Shown: positions 25,514 to 35,062, counted from the stretch's first letter. The stretch: 53,381 nt of DNA from Verrucomicrobiaceae bacterium (GCA_016795485.1 JAEUHM010000028.1:1-53381); one strand, 5' to 3'. A program made the numbers and translations. The notes: a model not told the origin generated them from the sequence alone.

Positions 25514-28500
25514 ATGCGCTCCCGATTCTTCACTAACTCAGGCGACAACACGCTTCTCAAGAAGCTGTCTGGCGTCTTTGAGTCCAACAAGGATTTGGAG
25601 GCGTTTGACGCGCTGGTTGGCTACCTGCGTTCATCCGGCTGGTTTGCCGTTCGCCCTTTTCTTGAGCATGTTGATCAGGTCCGGGTGCTGGTCGGCATCA
25701 ATGTGGATTCGTTGATCGCCGACTATCAGAAGAAAGGCTTGCTGTTTCACGGGGCGGACGACGACACCCGCTCTCAGTTGAAGGCCGCGCTTCTCAAAGA
25801 CATCCAAGAGTCCGAGTATGCGCCGCACATCGAGAAGGGAATCGTGCAGTTCATCGAAGACGTGATGAAGAAGCGGATTCAAATCCGTGCCCATCCGACC
25901 AAGAACCTCCACGCAAAAATCTACATTTTCCGTCCCAAAGGCTTCAATGAGCACAAGCCGGGGGCTGTGATCACTGGCTCGTCGAACCTGACAGAGGCAG
26001 GGCTAGGTGTCCGGGGACCTGAGTCGAACTACGAGTTCAACGTCTTGCTGCACGACTTTGAAGATGTGCAGTTCGCCACCACTGAGTTTGAGATGCTATG
26101 GAATGAGTCCGTTGATGTGCTGCCAAAGGACATCAAGGAGGTGACGGCAAAAACCTATCTGGGAACCGAACTCACGCCCTACCAGCTCTACTTCAAACTA
26201 CTGATCGAGTATTTTGGAAAGGCCATCGACTACGACCCCAACGCTGCGGAAGACCTGCCGAGAGGATTCAAGCGTCTCAGCTATCAGGTGGACGCGGTGA
26301 CACAGGGCGTGCGCTTGCTGCAAAAGCACAACGGCTTCTTCCTCGCTGATGTCGTCGGCTTGGGGAAGACCATGATTGCGACGCTCATTGCGCGGAAGTT
26401 CTACTTCTACAACGGCTTCCCGGACCACCGCTCGCATACGCTCATCGTGGTTCCTCCAGCCCTGGAGGAAAGCTGGGAGATGGCCATCGAGAAGTTTCAT
26501 CTCGACAACGTGCGCATCATCACCAACGGCAGCCTTCACAAGATCAAGTCTGCCGAGCGCTACGATCTCATCATCGTGGATGAAGCGCACCGCTTCAGGA
26601 ACGACTCTGCCGGGGCGTTCGACTTGCTCCAGCGCATTTGTAAGACGCCAACGCGCAGGCTTGGCGATGACGGCACACCATTGCGGAAGAAGGTCATCCT
26701 CATCTCGGCTACGCCTTTGAACAATCGCCCGGCTGATCTTCGCAACCTTCTCGCCCTCTTTCAGGACCTCAAGGATTCGACGCTTAGCGTTCACAATCTC
26801 CAGCGCTTCTTTGCTGCCCGAGAAAAGGAGTATGCACGAGCGCGCCTTGCGCCGGACACTGAGACGGCTCGCCGCGAAGTGAAGGTGATCTACGAACTCA
26901 TTCGCGAACGCGTGATGTCAGAGGTCATTGTTCGCCGCACCCGCCGTGATCTTGTCGAGAACGAGGAATACAAGAACGACCTGGACGCTCAGGGCATCAT
27001 CTTCCCGAAGGTGGATGCCCCGCGCCGCATCTTCTATCCGCTGCCTCCCGAAATTGAGGCGCTCTACGACCGCACAATGTTCTTGCTGGCCGACACCACC
27101 GAGTCAGGCCTGACCTACAATCGCTATCGAGCCATTCAGTTCCTGAAGCGGCCAAAGAAGGACCTCTACACCAACGCCGACCGCATCTCTTTACAGCTCG
27201 CGATCATCATGCGCGTGCTGTTGATCAAGCGTCTGGACAGCAGCTTCCATGCTTTCAGGCAATCCCTTCGTCGCTTTCGTGATGCCACTCGCGTGATGGT
27301 GAACATGTTTGAGAAGGGAGCCATCTACATCGCGCCGAATCTTGAAGTGACCGAGTATCTGCTGGATGGGCGTGAGGATGAGTTGCTCGCCAAGATCGAA
27401 GAGCGGCAGCCCACAGACCCGACCATCTCTGTCTGCACGCCGGATGAATTTGAAGAAGGCTTCCTTGATGGCGTGCAAAGCGACTTGAAGATTCTCGAAG
27501 AGCTTTGTGCAGCGTGGGATCGCGTTACCGAGGACCCCAAGTTCGACACCTTCCTGCGCTACCTGAAGACAGACCTCTTCGACCGAGCGGAGAATCGTGA
27601 CGGCAAGCTGGTCGTCTTCTCGGAATCCAAAGAGACCACGGCTTATCTGCGTGACCGTCTCGCAAACTCCACGTTGCCGCACCGCGTGCTGATCGTGGAT
27701 TCTGCCAACCGCTCCGCCTTGATGCCCGTCGTCCGGGCCAACTTCGATGCGAATCATCCGCTCAAAGAACAGGCCCATGACTACGACATCATCATCTCCA
27801 CGGAAGTGCTCGCCGAAGGTGTGAACCTGCATCGGGCCAATGTGATCGTGAACTACGACACGCCCTGGAACTCCACCCGGCTGATGCAGCGCATCGGTCG
27901 CGTGAACCGCATCGGCACGCAGGCGACACACATCTTCATTTACAACTTCTATCCCACCTCGCGGGTCGATGACGACATCGAGCTGCGGAAGAAGGCGCTC
28001 ATCAAGCTCCAGGCCTTTCACAGTGCCCTTGGTGAAGACAGCCAGATTTACTCGCCCGAGGAGGAGGTGGACACCTTTGGCCTGTTCGACAAATCACCCG
28101 AGGAGAACGAGAAAGACGAGCGTCTCAGCTTGCTGATGGAGTTGCGCAAGTTCCGCGATGAGAACCCGGACGAGTTCCGTCGTGTGCAGCAGATGCCACT
28201 AAGGGCACGCGTAGGTCGTGCTGACGAGTCCCGCCGTGGCAGCAGTGTGGTCTTCATTCGTGACAGTCGTCGCGATGGGTTCTTCCGGCTGGGCCGCATT
28301 ACTGCGCCACAGGAAACAGATAGCGAGACGCCACAGGGACCGCTGGGAGAGGAGATTTCGATTGTGGAGGCCGCGCGAGAGTTCAGAGCGCCAGACCCGG
28401 CAGAAAAGGGCGTGTCATTGCCGGATCATCACCACGCCGATGTGCAGGCCGCGCTTCGCCTGTTCCGAGACAAAGCCGTTGCCGCTGCCGTGGCGGAGAA

Positions 28501-28855
28501 GGCACTCGACGCCAACCCTGGCCCGAACGAACGCCGCGCCCAGGAGTTCCTGGAAGCCTTCCTGAAGCTCGATATTCTTTCCGATGCAGAGAAAGACATC
28601 GTTCGCAGTGCCAAGCTGGCCGTGCGCAAAGCCAAGTTTCAGAAGCTTCAGAAGGACATCAACAAGCTCCAGAAATCAGTGAAGCAAGTGAAGGTGTCCA
28701 ACTCCGTGCTGGCCGACAAACTCATGGCGCTGTTGCGCGGCTATCCGCTCGACCAAGAACCGGCCTCACCATCATCTCAGCCTCCGCATCCGAGCGACGG
28801 TGTGAACCACGGTGCACTGCCCCGCATCATCTTGTCCGAGTCCTTCACCTCTTAA
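25514..28855 (+). CDS. PLD-nuclease / SNF2-like superfamily 2 helicase fusion
   Basis: 1113 residues. An N-terminal phospholipase-D-type nuclease domain carries LHAKIYIF (catalytic His about 133) and GSSNLTEAGLG. The helicase core follows: Walker A DVVGLGKT (about 278-285), DEAH-type VDEAHRF (about 355), SAT in ILISATPLNN (about 397), and a C-terminal RecA lobe with NYDTPWNSTRLMQRIGRVNRIG (about 780-801). A Lys-rich coiled coil lies near residues 1040-1070. A single HxK motif suggests dimeric nuclease action. Such proteins occur in restriction and defence islands as DNA-translocating nucleases. The gene starts the operon; the methyltransferase starts 22 bp downstream. Confidence 0.92.
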   Translation: MRSRFFTNSGDNTLLKKLSGVFESNKDLEAFDALVGYLRSSGWFAVRPFLEHVDQVRVLVGINVDSLIADYQKKGLLFHGADDDTRSQLKAALLKDIQESEYAPHIEKGIVQFIEDVMKKRIQIRAHPTKNLHAKIYIFRPKGFNEHKPGAVITGSSNLTEAGLGVRGPESNYEFNVLLHDFEDVQFATTEFEMLWNESVDVLPKDIKEVTAKTYLGTELTPYQLYFKLLIEYFGKAIDYDPNAAEDLPRGFKRLSYQVDAVTQGVRLLQKHNGFFLADVVGLGKTMIATLIARKFYFYNGFPDHRSHTLIVVPPALEESWEMAIEKFHLDNVRIITNGSLHKIKSAERYDLIIVDEAHRFRNDSAGAFDLLQRICKTPTRRLGDDGTPLRKKVILISATPLNNRPADLRNLLALFQDLKDSTLSVHNLQRFFAAREKEYARARLAPDTETARREVKVIYELIRERVMSEVIVRRTRRDLVENEEYKNDLDAQGIIFPKVDAPRRIFYPLPPEIEALYDRTMFLLADTTESGLTYNRYRAIQFLKRPKKDLYTNADRISLQLAIIMRVLLIKRLDSSFHAFRQSLRRFRDATRVMVNMFEKGAIYIAPNLEVTEYLLDGREDELLAKIEERQPTDPTISVCTPDEFEEGFLDGVQSDLKILEELCAAWDRVTEDPKFDTFLRYLKTDLFDRAENRDGKLVVFSESKETTAYLRDRLANSTLPHRVLIVDSANRSALMPVVRANFDANHPLKEQAHDYDIIISTEVLAEGVNLHRANVIVNYDTPWNSTRLMQRIGRVNRIGTQATHIFIYNFYPTSRVDDDIELRKKALIKLQAFHSALGEDSQIYSPEEEVDTFGLFDKSPEENEKDERLSLLMELRKFRDENPDEFRRVQQMPLRARVGRADESRRGSSVVFIRDSRRDGFFRLGRITAPQETDSETPQGPLGEEISIVEAAREFRAPDPAEKGVSLPDHHHADVQAALRLFRDKAVAAAVAEKALDANPGPNERRAQEFLEAFLKLDILSDAEKDIVRSAKLAVRKAKFQKLQKDINKLQKSVKQVKVSNSVLADKLMALLRGYPLDQEPASPSSQPPHPSDGVNHGALPRIILSESFTS

Positions 28856-28877
28856 TCGCTTCCCTTTCGCCTTCACC

Positions 28878-31800
28878 ATGACCGCTGCCGAGATTCAGAC
28901 CACCCTGCGCTTGCCGTTCCAGAGGGAACGCTGGGTGACGCTGCTGAAGGAATTGTTCCCGCAGATCAGGAGCTTCTCCACTCCGCCCGTGCTGCGCATT
29001 GAAAAGGAGCAGGCAAAGACTGCCGTTCAGCTTGGCACCATCCAACTGGCCGACGGCAAGAACGTGGCCGTCATCGAAGTGGAAGTCTCCGGGCGTGTCG
29101 ATGTTCAGCACAACCGTGTCGGCCTGCGCGCCATCGTGGCGAACCTGATCGACCAGGACAAGGCCCATGCCGTCATCGGGCTTTTCCACGGCGAGGGCAG
29201 CGCGGATGGCGATTATCGGTTCTCGTTTGTCGCGAAGAGCAGCGAGTTCTCTGCGGATGGCGAACTCTCCCGCACCGAGACCGAGAAGCGTCGCTACACC
29301 TACATCTTGGGACGCGGGCAGCCGTGCCGCACCCCGGCAGAGCGTCTGGTGCAGCTTCAGCGCCGGGGCCGCAGTGCCACGCTGAACGACCTTCTTGAAG
29401 CCTTCAAGGTCGAGCCTCTCTTCGAGGAGTTCTACAAGGACTACGACCGCTTGTTCAAGGAGGTGGTGAAGCCTGCCATTCGTCCCACGCTTCCCGATGA
29501 GGAGCAGCTTCACCTGTTCACGCAGCGGCTCTTCAACCGCCTCATGTTCCTCGCCTTCATCGAGCGGAAGGGTTGGCTGAAAATGGGCCGCCGCACGGAT
29601 TACCTGGAGGCGCTGTGGGACAGCTATGCGACTACCAAGGGCGACCATGCCAAAGGCTTCTACCGCAGCCGACTCGCTCCCTTGTTCTTTGAGGGGTTGA
29701 ATCAAGCCGACCGTCCGACCAATCACGTCGATCCACGCTTCGGTTCGGTGCCGTATCTCAATGGCGGACTTTTTGAGAAGGCTGAGGACGGCAGCGATGA
29801 CCGTCACAGCATCACCATTCCTGATGCCGCTTTGCAGGCTGTGAAGGAGCAGCTCTTTGACCGCTACAACTTCACCGTCGCCGAGAGCACGCCGCTGGAT
29901 GTCGAGGTCGCCGTTGATCCTGAGATGCTGGGCAAGGTCTTTGAGGAACTCGTCACCGGACGCCACGAGCAGGGCAGCTACTACACGCCCAAGCCCATCG
30001 TCTCCTTCATGTGCCGCGAGGCGCTTGTGGGCTATCTCGCCGACCGTTGCAAAAAGGAAGATCGCGCCGCACTGGAGAGCTTTGTGCATGATCACAAGCC
30101 CGACCGCCTGCGAGATGCGGAGGTGGTCCTCGCTGCCTTGAAGGCCGTCACGGTGTGCGATCCTGCCTGCGGCTCTGGCGCTTACTTGCTGGGCATGTTG
30201 CATGAGCTGCTGGACCTCCGCACCTGCTTGTTCAAGGCCTCTCAGAAGCTCGATGGCGTGACCGCCCACAGGCGAAAGCTCGACATCATCGAGCGCAATC
30301 TCTACGGCGTGGACAAGGACCCCTTCGCCGTCAATATCGCCCGCCTGCGTCTCTGGCTGTCGCTTTCGGTGGAGTATGACGGCACGCATCCGCCGCCTGC
30401 TCTACCGAACCTGGATTTCAAGATCGAGCAGGGTGACTCCCTCGCCGCGCCTGCTCCGGCAGAGGTGCTGCGGGATGCGGGCAGCCTGCCCTTGCTCATG
30501 CCTACCGTGCGGGACTTCGCCACCAAGAAGGCCCGCTTCCTCACCGCGCATGGCGAGGACAAGGAGAAGCTCAAGAAGGAGATCACCCAGCTCAAGAACT
30601 CGCTCAAGACTTGGCTGGCCACGGAAGGCCCCACCGATGCTTTCCACTGGGCGCTGGAGTTTGCTGAGGTCTTCCTGCCTTCACAGCCTGCGGCCACCAT
30701 GCTGGGCGAACTGTCGCTCGTGAATCAGGCCCAGAAGCAGCAGGACCTTCTCGCGCTCGATACCCTCGTGCGCGATCACACGTCGCAAGGCTTCGACATC
30801 GTGGTCGCCAACCCACCCTATGTGCGGATGGAACTCATCAAGCCACAGAAGCCGGTGCTGCGGAAACGCTTCCCGCACGTCCACGCGGAGCGTGCCGACC
30901 TCTATGTGTATTTCTACGCCCGCGCGCATGACCTGCTTCGCGAGGGCGGCACGGCAGCCTTCATCTCGTCCAATAAGTGGCTGCGGGCAGGTTATGGCGA
31001 ATCGCTACGCCAGCATCTCCTGGATGCGCAGGCGTTCGAGGTGGTCATGGACTTTGGCGAGCTTCGTGTCTTCAAAGCAGCAGCCACCGATGCGGCCATT
31101 TTCGTTTGGAAGAAGCAGCCGCGCGGGAATACCGAAACGCGTTGGGCGATGGTGAAAGACCTCGACCGCTGTTATGCAGAAGGGGTTCGTGCGCATTTTG
31201 CTGCGCTCACAATAGCCGTTCCTTCTGAACAGTTTGGCGAGGGAAGACCACGCCTCGCCACGAGCGCCACGGCTGACTTACGAAAGCGTATGGAGAAAAG
31301 TGGCCCTCGTCTTGGCCAACTATTTCCAGGTCAGATTTGCTGGGGAATCAAGACCGGGCTGAACGAAGCATTTATTATTCCTCGGTCCACTCGTGATTCA
31401 CTGGTTGCAGAGACTCCAGATGCGAATCAGATCATCAAGCCGCTGCTCGCAGGTGACGATGTGCGGCGCTATGAAGCCCACTATCGTGGGGATTATCTGA
31501 TCTACACCCAGCACGGGATTGATATATCGAAGTATCCAAGCGTTGAGAAACATCTGCGGGAATTTCGATCATTCAAAGATGCGAAAGGTAAGAGTGTTGG
31601 GCTCGATCACAGAGCAACTTCACAGGAATGGTTCGAGCTTCAGCAGCCTTCACCTCGATTGATTCCAATCTTAGAAGGACCAAAGCTCTTATATCCGATC
31701 ATCGGAAAAGAATGCCGCTTCATGCTCGATAGGCACCAATTCTATGTTAATGATAAGGTGTTTATTTTGCCAACTGCGGACACTTATCTGTTGGCTGTGC

Positions 31801-33038
31801 TGAACTCGGCGTCATCGTTTGCCTTTCTCAAGGAAACGTGTGTCGCTCATGGGGATAAGGACGCGGGTGGTCGGCTTGAGTTCCGGGCGATTTATCTTGA
31901 AACCCTTCCGATACCTGACGCCTCTGCAAGTGACCGAGACATAATTGGGGAACTTGCGACTAGCGTTCAATCGTTGCACCACGAACGCCGAACCCGAGTC
32001 GAGCGCTTCCTCTGCGATCTTGGCATTGACCCCGGCGAGAGCACCAGCCGCAACCCGTTGGAGCAGCCGTGGTCCCTTGGTCCAGAAGAGTTCACCAAAC
32101 GTGCCAAGCCTCTGCTGCGTCTCGCCCGTGAGCGCCCGCAGTCCCTCTACGAAGCTGCGCGTGACGAAACCGCTGTGCTCACCGAGCAGATCGCCCGCAT
32201 CGAAGCCGAAATCGACGCCCGTGTGGCCGCCCTCTACGGTCTGGATGCCGAAGACCAACGCTGGGCCGCCAAGGCTGCCCCTGCGGCCCAGCCCGATGAC
32301 AAAAGCGCCCTCTTCTACCGCATCCTTGGCGGCCTGAAGGAGCGGCAGGCCTACTTCTCCCACACCGCCATCCAGACAGCAGCGAACGAGGCGGAACTGG
32401 GGCTGAAGGATTCCTCGCTCAAGGTCTATCTCACTCAGGCTGTGAAGCAGGGCCTCATCTATGACGCGGGCCGTGGCTGGTATTCCCGCCTGAGCGAGCC
32501 TGTGCGGTTGGACCCCAAGCCCGTGGAGCCAGTGGTAAAGCTCCTGACGAAGAAGTTTCCGCTGCTAGAGGACTTCCACTGCTGGAGCACCGCCCAGGTG
32601 AACCCGTGGATGCACCACTTGATCGCCAAGGGGGTGACTTTTGTGAATACGGATGCGGACACGATGGAGGCGGTCTGGGAGTGCTTGCGCGACGCCGGAT
32701 ACGACGCCCACCTCAATCCGACGGGGAAGGCGAAGGATCAGTTCGCCGTGCGGGACAAGACGGTGGTCGTGCGTCGCCGGGTATCTGGCGCGCCGGTGGA
32801 CGGGCACTATGCCCGTCTGGAGACGGTCCTGGTGGACCTCCTGCTGGAAGCCGAGCGGCTGCGGCTGATGGACAAGTCGGAGTTTCAGCAAATGGCGGAA
32901 GCGGCGGTGTCTGGAGGGCGGATTTCAGTGCCAGAACTGATGAACTACGCCGAAAACCGGAAACAAAAGTGGGAGTCCATCTTCCCCGATGGGTCAATTA
33001 ACCAACGTCACCTTTTTGAAAAAGGTGACGATAATTAA
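28878..33038 (+). CDS. Eco57I-type DNA adenine methyltransferase with C-terminal AbiEi/DUF6577-like antitoxin domain
   Basis: 1386 residues from ATG 28878. A beta-rich N-terminal domain (about 1-170) is followed by a helical region, the SAM-binding motif VCDPACGSGAYLLGM (about 427-441), the catalytic NPPYVRME (about 645-652, N6-adenine type) and a target-recognition region to about 1050. After an Ala/Pro linker (about 1130-1140) a winged helix (LKVYLTQAVKQGLIYDAGRGWYS) and a region with CWSTAQVNPW, VEAV-like TMEAVWECLRDAGY, LETVLVDLLLEAE and LMNYAENRK match the layout of AbiEi/DUF6577-type antitoxins that partner AbiEii nucleotidyltransferases. The matching toxin gene starts 9 bp downstream. 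It probably methylates its site, possibly works with the helicase, and may neutralise the toxin. Confidence 0.88.
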   Translation: MTAAEIQTTLRLPFQRERWVTLLKELFPQIRSFSTPPVLRIEKEQAKTAVQLGTIQLADGKNVAVIEVEVSGRVDVQHNRVGLRAIVANLIDQDKAHAVIGLFHGEGSADGDYRFSFVAKSSEFSADGELSRTETEKRRYTYILGRGQPCRTPAERLVQLQRRGRSATLNDLLEAFKVEPLFEEFYKDYDRLFKEVVKPAIRPTLPDEEQLHLFTQRLFNRLMFLAFIERKGWLKMGRRTDYLEALWDSYATTKGDHAKGFYRSRLAPLFFEGLNQADRPTNHVDPRFGSVPYLNGGLFEKAEDGSDDRHSITIPDAALQAVKEQLFDRYNFTVAESTPLDVEVAVDPEMLGKVFEELVTGRHEQGSYYTPKPIVSFMCREALVGYLADRCKKEDRAALESFVHDHKPDRLRDAEVVLAALKAVTVCDPACGSGAYLLGMLHELLDLRTCLFKASQKLDGVTAHRRKLDIIERNLYGVDKDPFAVNIARLRLWLSLSVEYDGTHPPPALPNLDFKIEQGDSLAAPAPAEVLRDAGSLPLLMPTVRDFATKKARFLTAHGEDKEKLKKEITQLKNSLKTWLATEGPTDAFHWALEFAEVFLPSQPAATMLGELSLVNQAQKQQDLLALDTLVRDHTSQGFDIVVANPPYVRMELIKPQKPVLRKRFPHVHAERADLYVYFYARAHDLLREGGTAAFISSNKWLRAGYGESLRQHLLDAQAFEVVMDFGELRVFKAAATDAAIFVWKKQPRGNTETRWAMVKDLDRCYAEGVRAHFAALTIAVPSEQFGEGRPRLATSATADLRKRMEKSGPRLGQLFPGQICWGIKTGLNEAFIIPRSTRDSLVAETPDANQIIKPLLAGDDVRRYEAHYRGDYLIYTQHGIDISKYPSVEKHLREFRSFKDAKGKSVGLDHRATSQEWFELQQPSPRLIPILEGPKLLYPIIGKECRFMLDRHQFYVNDKVFILPTADTYLLAVLNSASSFAFLKETCVAHGDKDAGGRLEFRAIYLETLPIPDASASDRDIIGELATSVQSLHHERRTRVERFLCDLGIDPGESTSRNPLEQPWSLGPEEFTKRAKPLLRLARERPQSLYEAARDETAVLTEQIARIEAEIDARVAALYGLDAEDQRWAAKAAPAAQPDDKSALFYRILGGLKERQAYFSHTAIQTAANEAELGLKDSSLKVYLTQAVKQGLIYDAGRGWYSRLSEPVRLDPKPVEPVVKLLTKKFPLLEDFHCWSTAQVNPWMHHLIAKGVTFVNTDADTMEAVWECLRDAGYDAHLNPTGKAKDQFAVRDKTVVVRRRVSGAPVDGHYARLETVLVDLLLEAERLRLMDKSEFQQMAEAAVSGGRISVPELMNYAENRKQKWESIFPDGSINQRHLFEKGDDN

Positions 33039-33047
33039 CTAAACGAC

Positions 33048-34148
33048 ATGCTCGCTGGAAGCTCGTTTTCACAGGGTTGGATGAGGGAGGTCGCCAGGAA
33101 GACGGGGGCGCAGGAGGTGATCGTCGAGAAGTGCATTCACGCCCTGGCCCTGGTGGGGAGATTGGCCGAGGCGGGCCTGGATTTTGTCTTCAAGGGAGGC
33201 ACCAGCCTGATGCTGCACTTTGATCCGGTGCGGCGGCTGTCGATTGACGTGGACATCGCCAGTCTGGAGCCGCTGGACCGGGTGCAGGCCGTGCTGGATG
33301 GCATCTGTGATGAGCAGCCCTTCCTACGCTGGGAGCACCAGGACTGGCGGGACGCCGAGAACCCGCCGACGAAATACTTCAGCATCTTTTACCGCTCGCC
33401 GCTTCAGCCAGAAGTTGAGAGCAAGATTCAACTCGATGTGCTGGTGACGGAATCGCCGCATCCGGTGATCGAGGAACGCGAGGTGAAGGCGTCTTTCGTG
33501 GAGGTCGAGCGAGCGGTCCGCGTGCGTGTGCCAAGCGCTGACTGCCTGCTCGGCGACAAGCTGACGGCCTTCGCGCCGACCACCATCGGCATCCTCTACG
33601 AGCCCTTGTCGCGACGAACCGGCGAGCCTGTGGAACCGCGACCCATTCGGGTGGCAAAGCAACTCTTCGACGTGGGCGAACTCTTCACAGTGGCGACGAA
33701 TCTGGAAATGGTGGCGAATAGTTACGGCATCCATTTCGAGCATCAGAGACGCTATCGGGGGCTGGATTGCACGATGGCCGACGCCCTGGAGGACACGCTC
33801 GCCGCTGCCTATACGCTCTCCCAAATTGGGCTGAAACACGGGGAGCAAAATGAGCGGACGAAGTTCTTCAAAGACGGCGCGGATGCACTGAACACGCACC
33901 TGATCGGCGGGCGCTTCACCCTGCCTCACGCGAAAACAGCGGCAGCCCGCGCCGCACTGATCGCAGCCATCCTCAAGACCGAACGTTTCGACCGAACTTT
34001 GCAACAGTTGCAAACCTTGCCGACCGACCCGGCAGTCCTCCGGGAACTGCGCATTGATGGCCGATGGCAGAAGCTCCACACGCTGCGGAAGACGAACGTC
34101 GAAGCGTTTTACCTCTGGCATCAGGCGCACTTGATTGATGTGACTTGA
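33048..34148 (+). CDS. AbiEii/AbiGii-type nucleotidyltransferase toxin
   Basis: 366 residues. The family motifs are in order: GGTSLML (about 51-57), LSIDVDIA (about 64-71), IQLDVLV (about 127-133) and GDKLTAFAP (about 169-177), the polymerase-beta-type metal site and the lysine motif of AbiEii toxins. Characterised members block growth by transferring nucleotides to tRNA or other targets, usually held in check by an AbiEi-type antitoxin encoded just upstream. No separate antitoxin gene exists here; the upstream methyltransferase ends in an antitoxin-like domain. The start is 9 bp after the methyltransferase stop without a strong ribosome site, which implies translational coupling. Confidence 0.9.
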   Translation: MLAGSSFSQGWMREVARKTGAQEVIVEKCIHALALVGRLAEAGLDFVFKGGTSLMLHFDPVRRLSIDVDIASLEPLDRVQAVLDGICDEQPFLRWEHQDWRDAENPPTKYFSIFYRSPLQPEVESKIQLDVLVTESPHPVIEEREVKASFVEVERAVRVRVPSADCLLGDKLTAFAPTTIGILYEPLSRRTGEPVEPRPIRVAKQLFDVGELFTVATNLEMVANSYGIHFEHQRRYRGLDCTMADALEDTLAAAYTLSQIGLKHGEQNERTKFFKDGADALNTHLIGGRFTLPHAKTAAARAALIAAILKTERFDRTLQQLQTLPTDPAVLRELRIDGRWQKLHTLRKTNVEAFYLWHQAHLIDVT

Positions 34149-34257
34149 AGACTGAACTAGTCCAAGTTCACCGGCCTTGAGCTGCTTTGAAAACTGGCCG
34201 CCAAAGCCGCCGTGCTACCCCCCCCTGAAACCTGCCGTGCCCTTCCACTTTTCCTCC

Positions 34258-34407
34258 ATGCGTTATACCGGCAGCGCTGAGCAGATCGCCACCCTGAAGC
34301 TTGCCACGCTCAGCGGCAAACCTCTATCTTGGATAGATGGCTTGCGCGCCGTGAATCCCAAGGCTTACCATTACTTTTATCAGGCTCTCCAGGTTGGAGC
34401 ACAGTGA
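34258..34407 (+). CDS. Small hypothetical protein (49 aa)
   Basis: MRYTGSAEQIATLKLATLSG, then KPLSWIDGLRAVNPKAYHYF at its end region. ATG 34258; in-frame codons extend to about 34177 without clear coding character. A soluble, mildly basic peptide with no recognised family. It lies between the toxin and the Mrr_N-like gene and is in the same direction. Confidence 0.4.
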   Translation: MRYTGSAEQIATLKLATLSGKPLSWIDGLRAVNPKAYHYFYQALQVGAQ

Positions 34408-34425
34408 CACATCACTTTAACTAAA

Positions 34426-35040
34426 ATGCCCGCACAGAAACCTATCCCCAGCCCGCAAGATGATGTGGGAACCGCACTGCACCTCCTCCAGGAAGCCCTA
34501 GAAGATGAGGAGCAGCGCATCCGATCCGAAGGCGCGCAAGCCATGACCGAGGGCGAGTATGACACCGCAACTGAAGTGATTGAGTTCGCGAAACGGCTAC
34601 AAGCCTTTCAGGACAAAGTCGCCTCACTGGAGCGAGAATGGAGAAACTTGGAAGACGTGCGTGAACACGCAGCCCCTGCCGTGCAGGAAATCGTAAGCAA
34701 GCGATTCTTTGGCAGAGGCAGGAGTCCGGACATCACGAGTCACTTCGCCTTTTGTCAGCCGCTGCTTGAGGTGCTCGTCGCAATGGGAGGCAAGGCAAAA
34801 ACGAAGGAGGCCATCGACCGGTTGGGCCAGAAGATGAAGGGTAAGCTAAAGCCCAAGGACTACGAGACACACAAATCCAAAGGGCATCAGATCCGCTGGC
34901 GCAACTCGGCCCAATGGGCGCGCAACTGGATGGTGAACCACGAGGGGCTCATGAAGAAGGGGGAACCTGGAGTGTGGGAAGTATCCGACAAGGGCCGCGC
35001 CTGGCTCCGTAGCCTATCGAAACCGAAGCGGCCCAAATAG
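34426..35040 (+). CDS. Coiled-coil protein with C-terminal Mrr_N-like winged helix
   Basis: 204 residues. Residues about 10-90 are charged and helical (LLQEALEDEEQRIRSEGAQ, then VIEFAKRLQAFQDKVASLE), likely a coiled coil. Residues about 105-200 (FCQPLLEVLVAMGGKAKTKE, RNSAQWARNWMVNHEGLMKK, GVWEVSDKGRAWL) match the winged-helix domain found at the N-terminus of Mrr restriction enzymes, but no nuclease domain follows. It may be a DNA-binding specificity factor or regulator of the adjacent operon. It ends at a terminator that overlaps its stop codon. Confidence 0.75.
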   Translation: MPAQKPIPSPQDDVGTALHLLQEALEDEEQRIRSEGAQAMTEGEYDTATEVIEFAKRLQAFQDKVASLEREWRNLEDVREHAAPAVQEIVSKRFFGRGRSPDITSHFAFCQPLLEVLVAMGGKAKTKEAIDRLGQKMKGKLKPKDYETHKSKGHQIRWRNSAQWARNWMVNHEGLMKKGEPGVWEVSDKGRAWLRSLSKPKRPK

Positions 35041-35062
35041 CATGGGCCCATTTTCTTTTTTT
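35030..35062 (+). terminator. Rho-independent terminator overlapping the stop of the Mrr_N-like gene
   Basis: Stem GGCCCA (35030-35035) and TGGGCC (35043-35048) with the TAG stop codon in the 7-base loop, followed by a T run with one C (35051-35062). It closes the cargo operon. The distal small ORF at 35388 would need its own promoter. Confidence 0.75.

Noticed and set aside
28845..30389. 514-codon frame antisense to the methyltransferase
   Set aside because: Shadow of third-position GC bias; the sense frame holds all methylase motifs.
25514..34148. DISARM, BREX or Type I restriction system
   Set aside because: No drmA/drmB, pglZ, brxC or hsdS-like genes; the helicase carries its own PLD domain and the methylase is of Eco57I type with an added antitoxin-like end.
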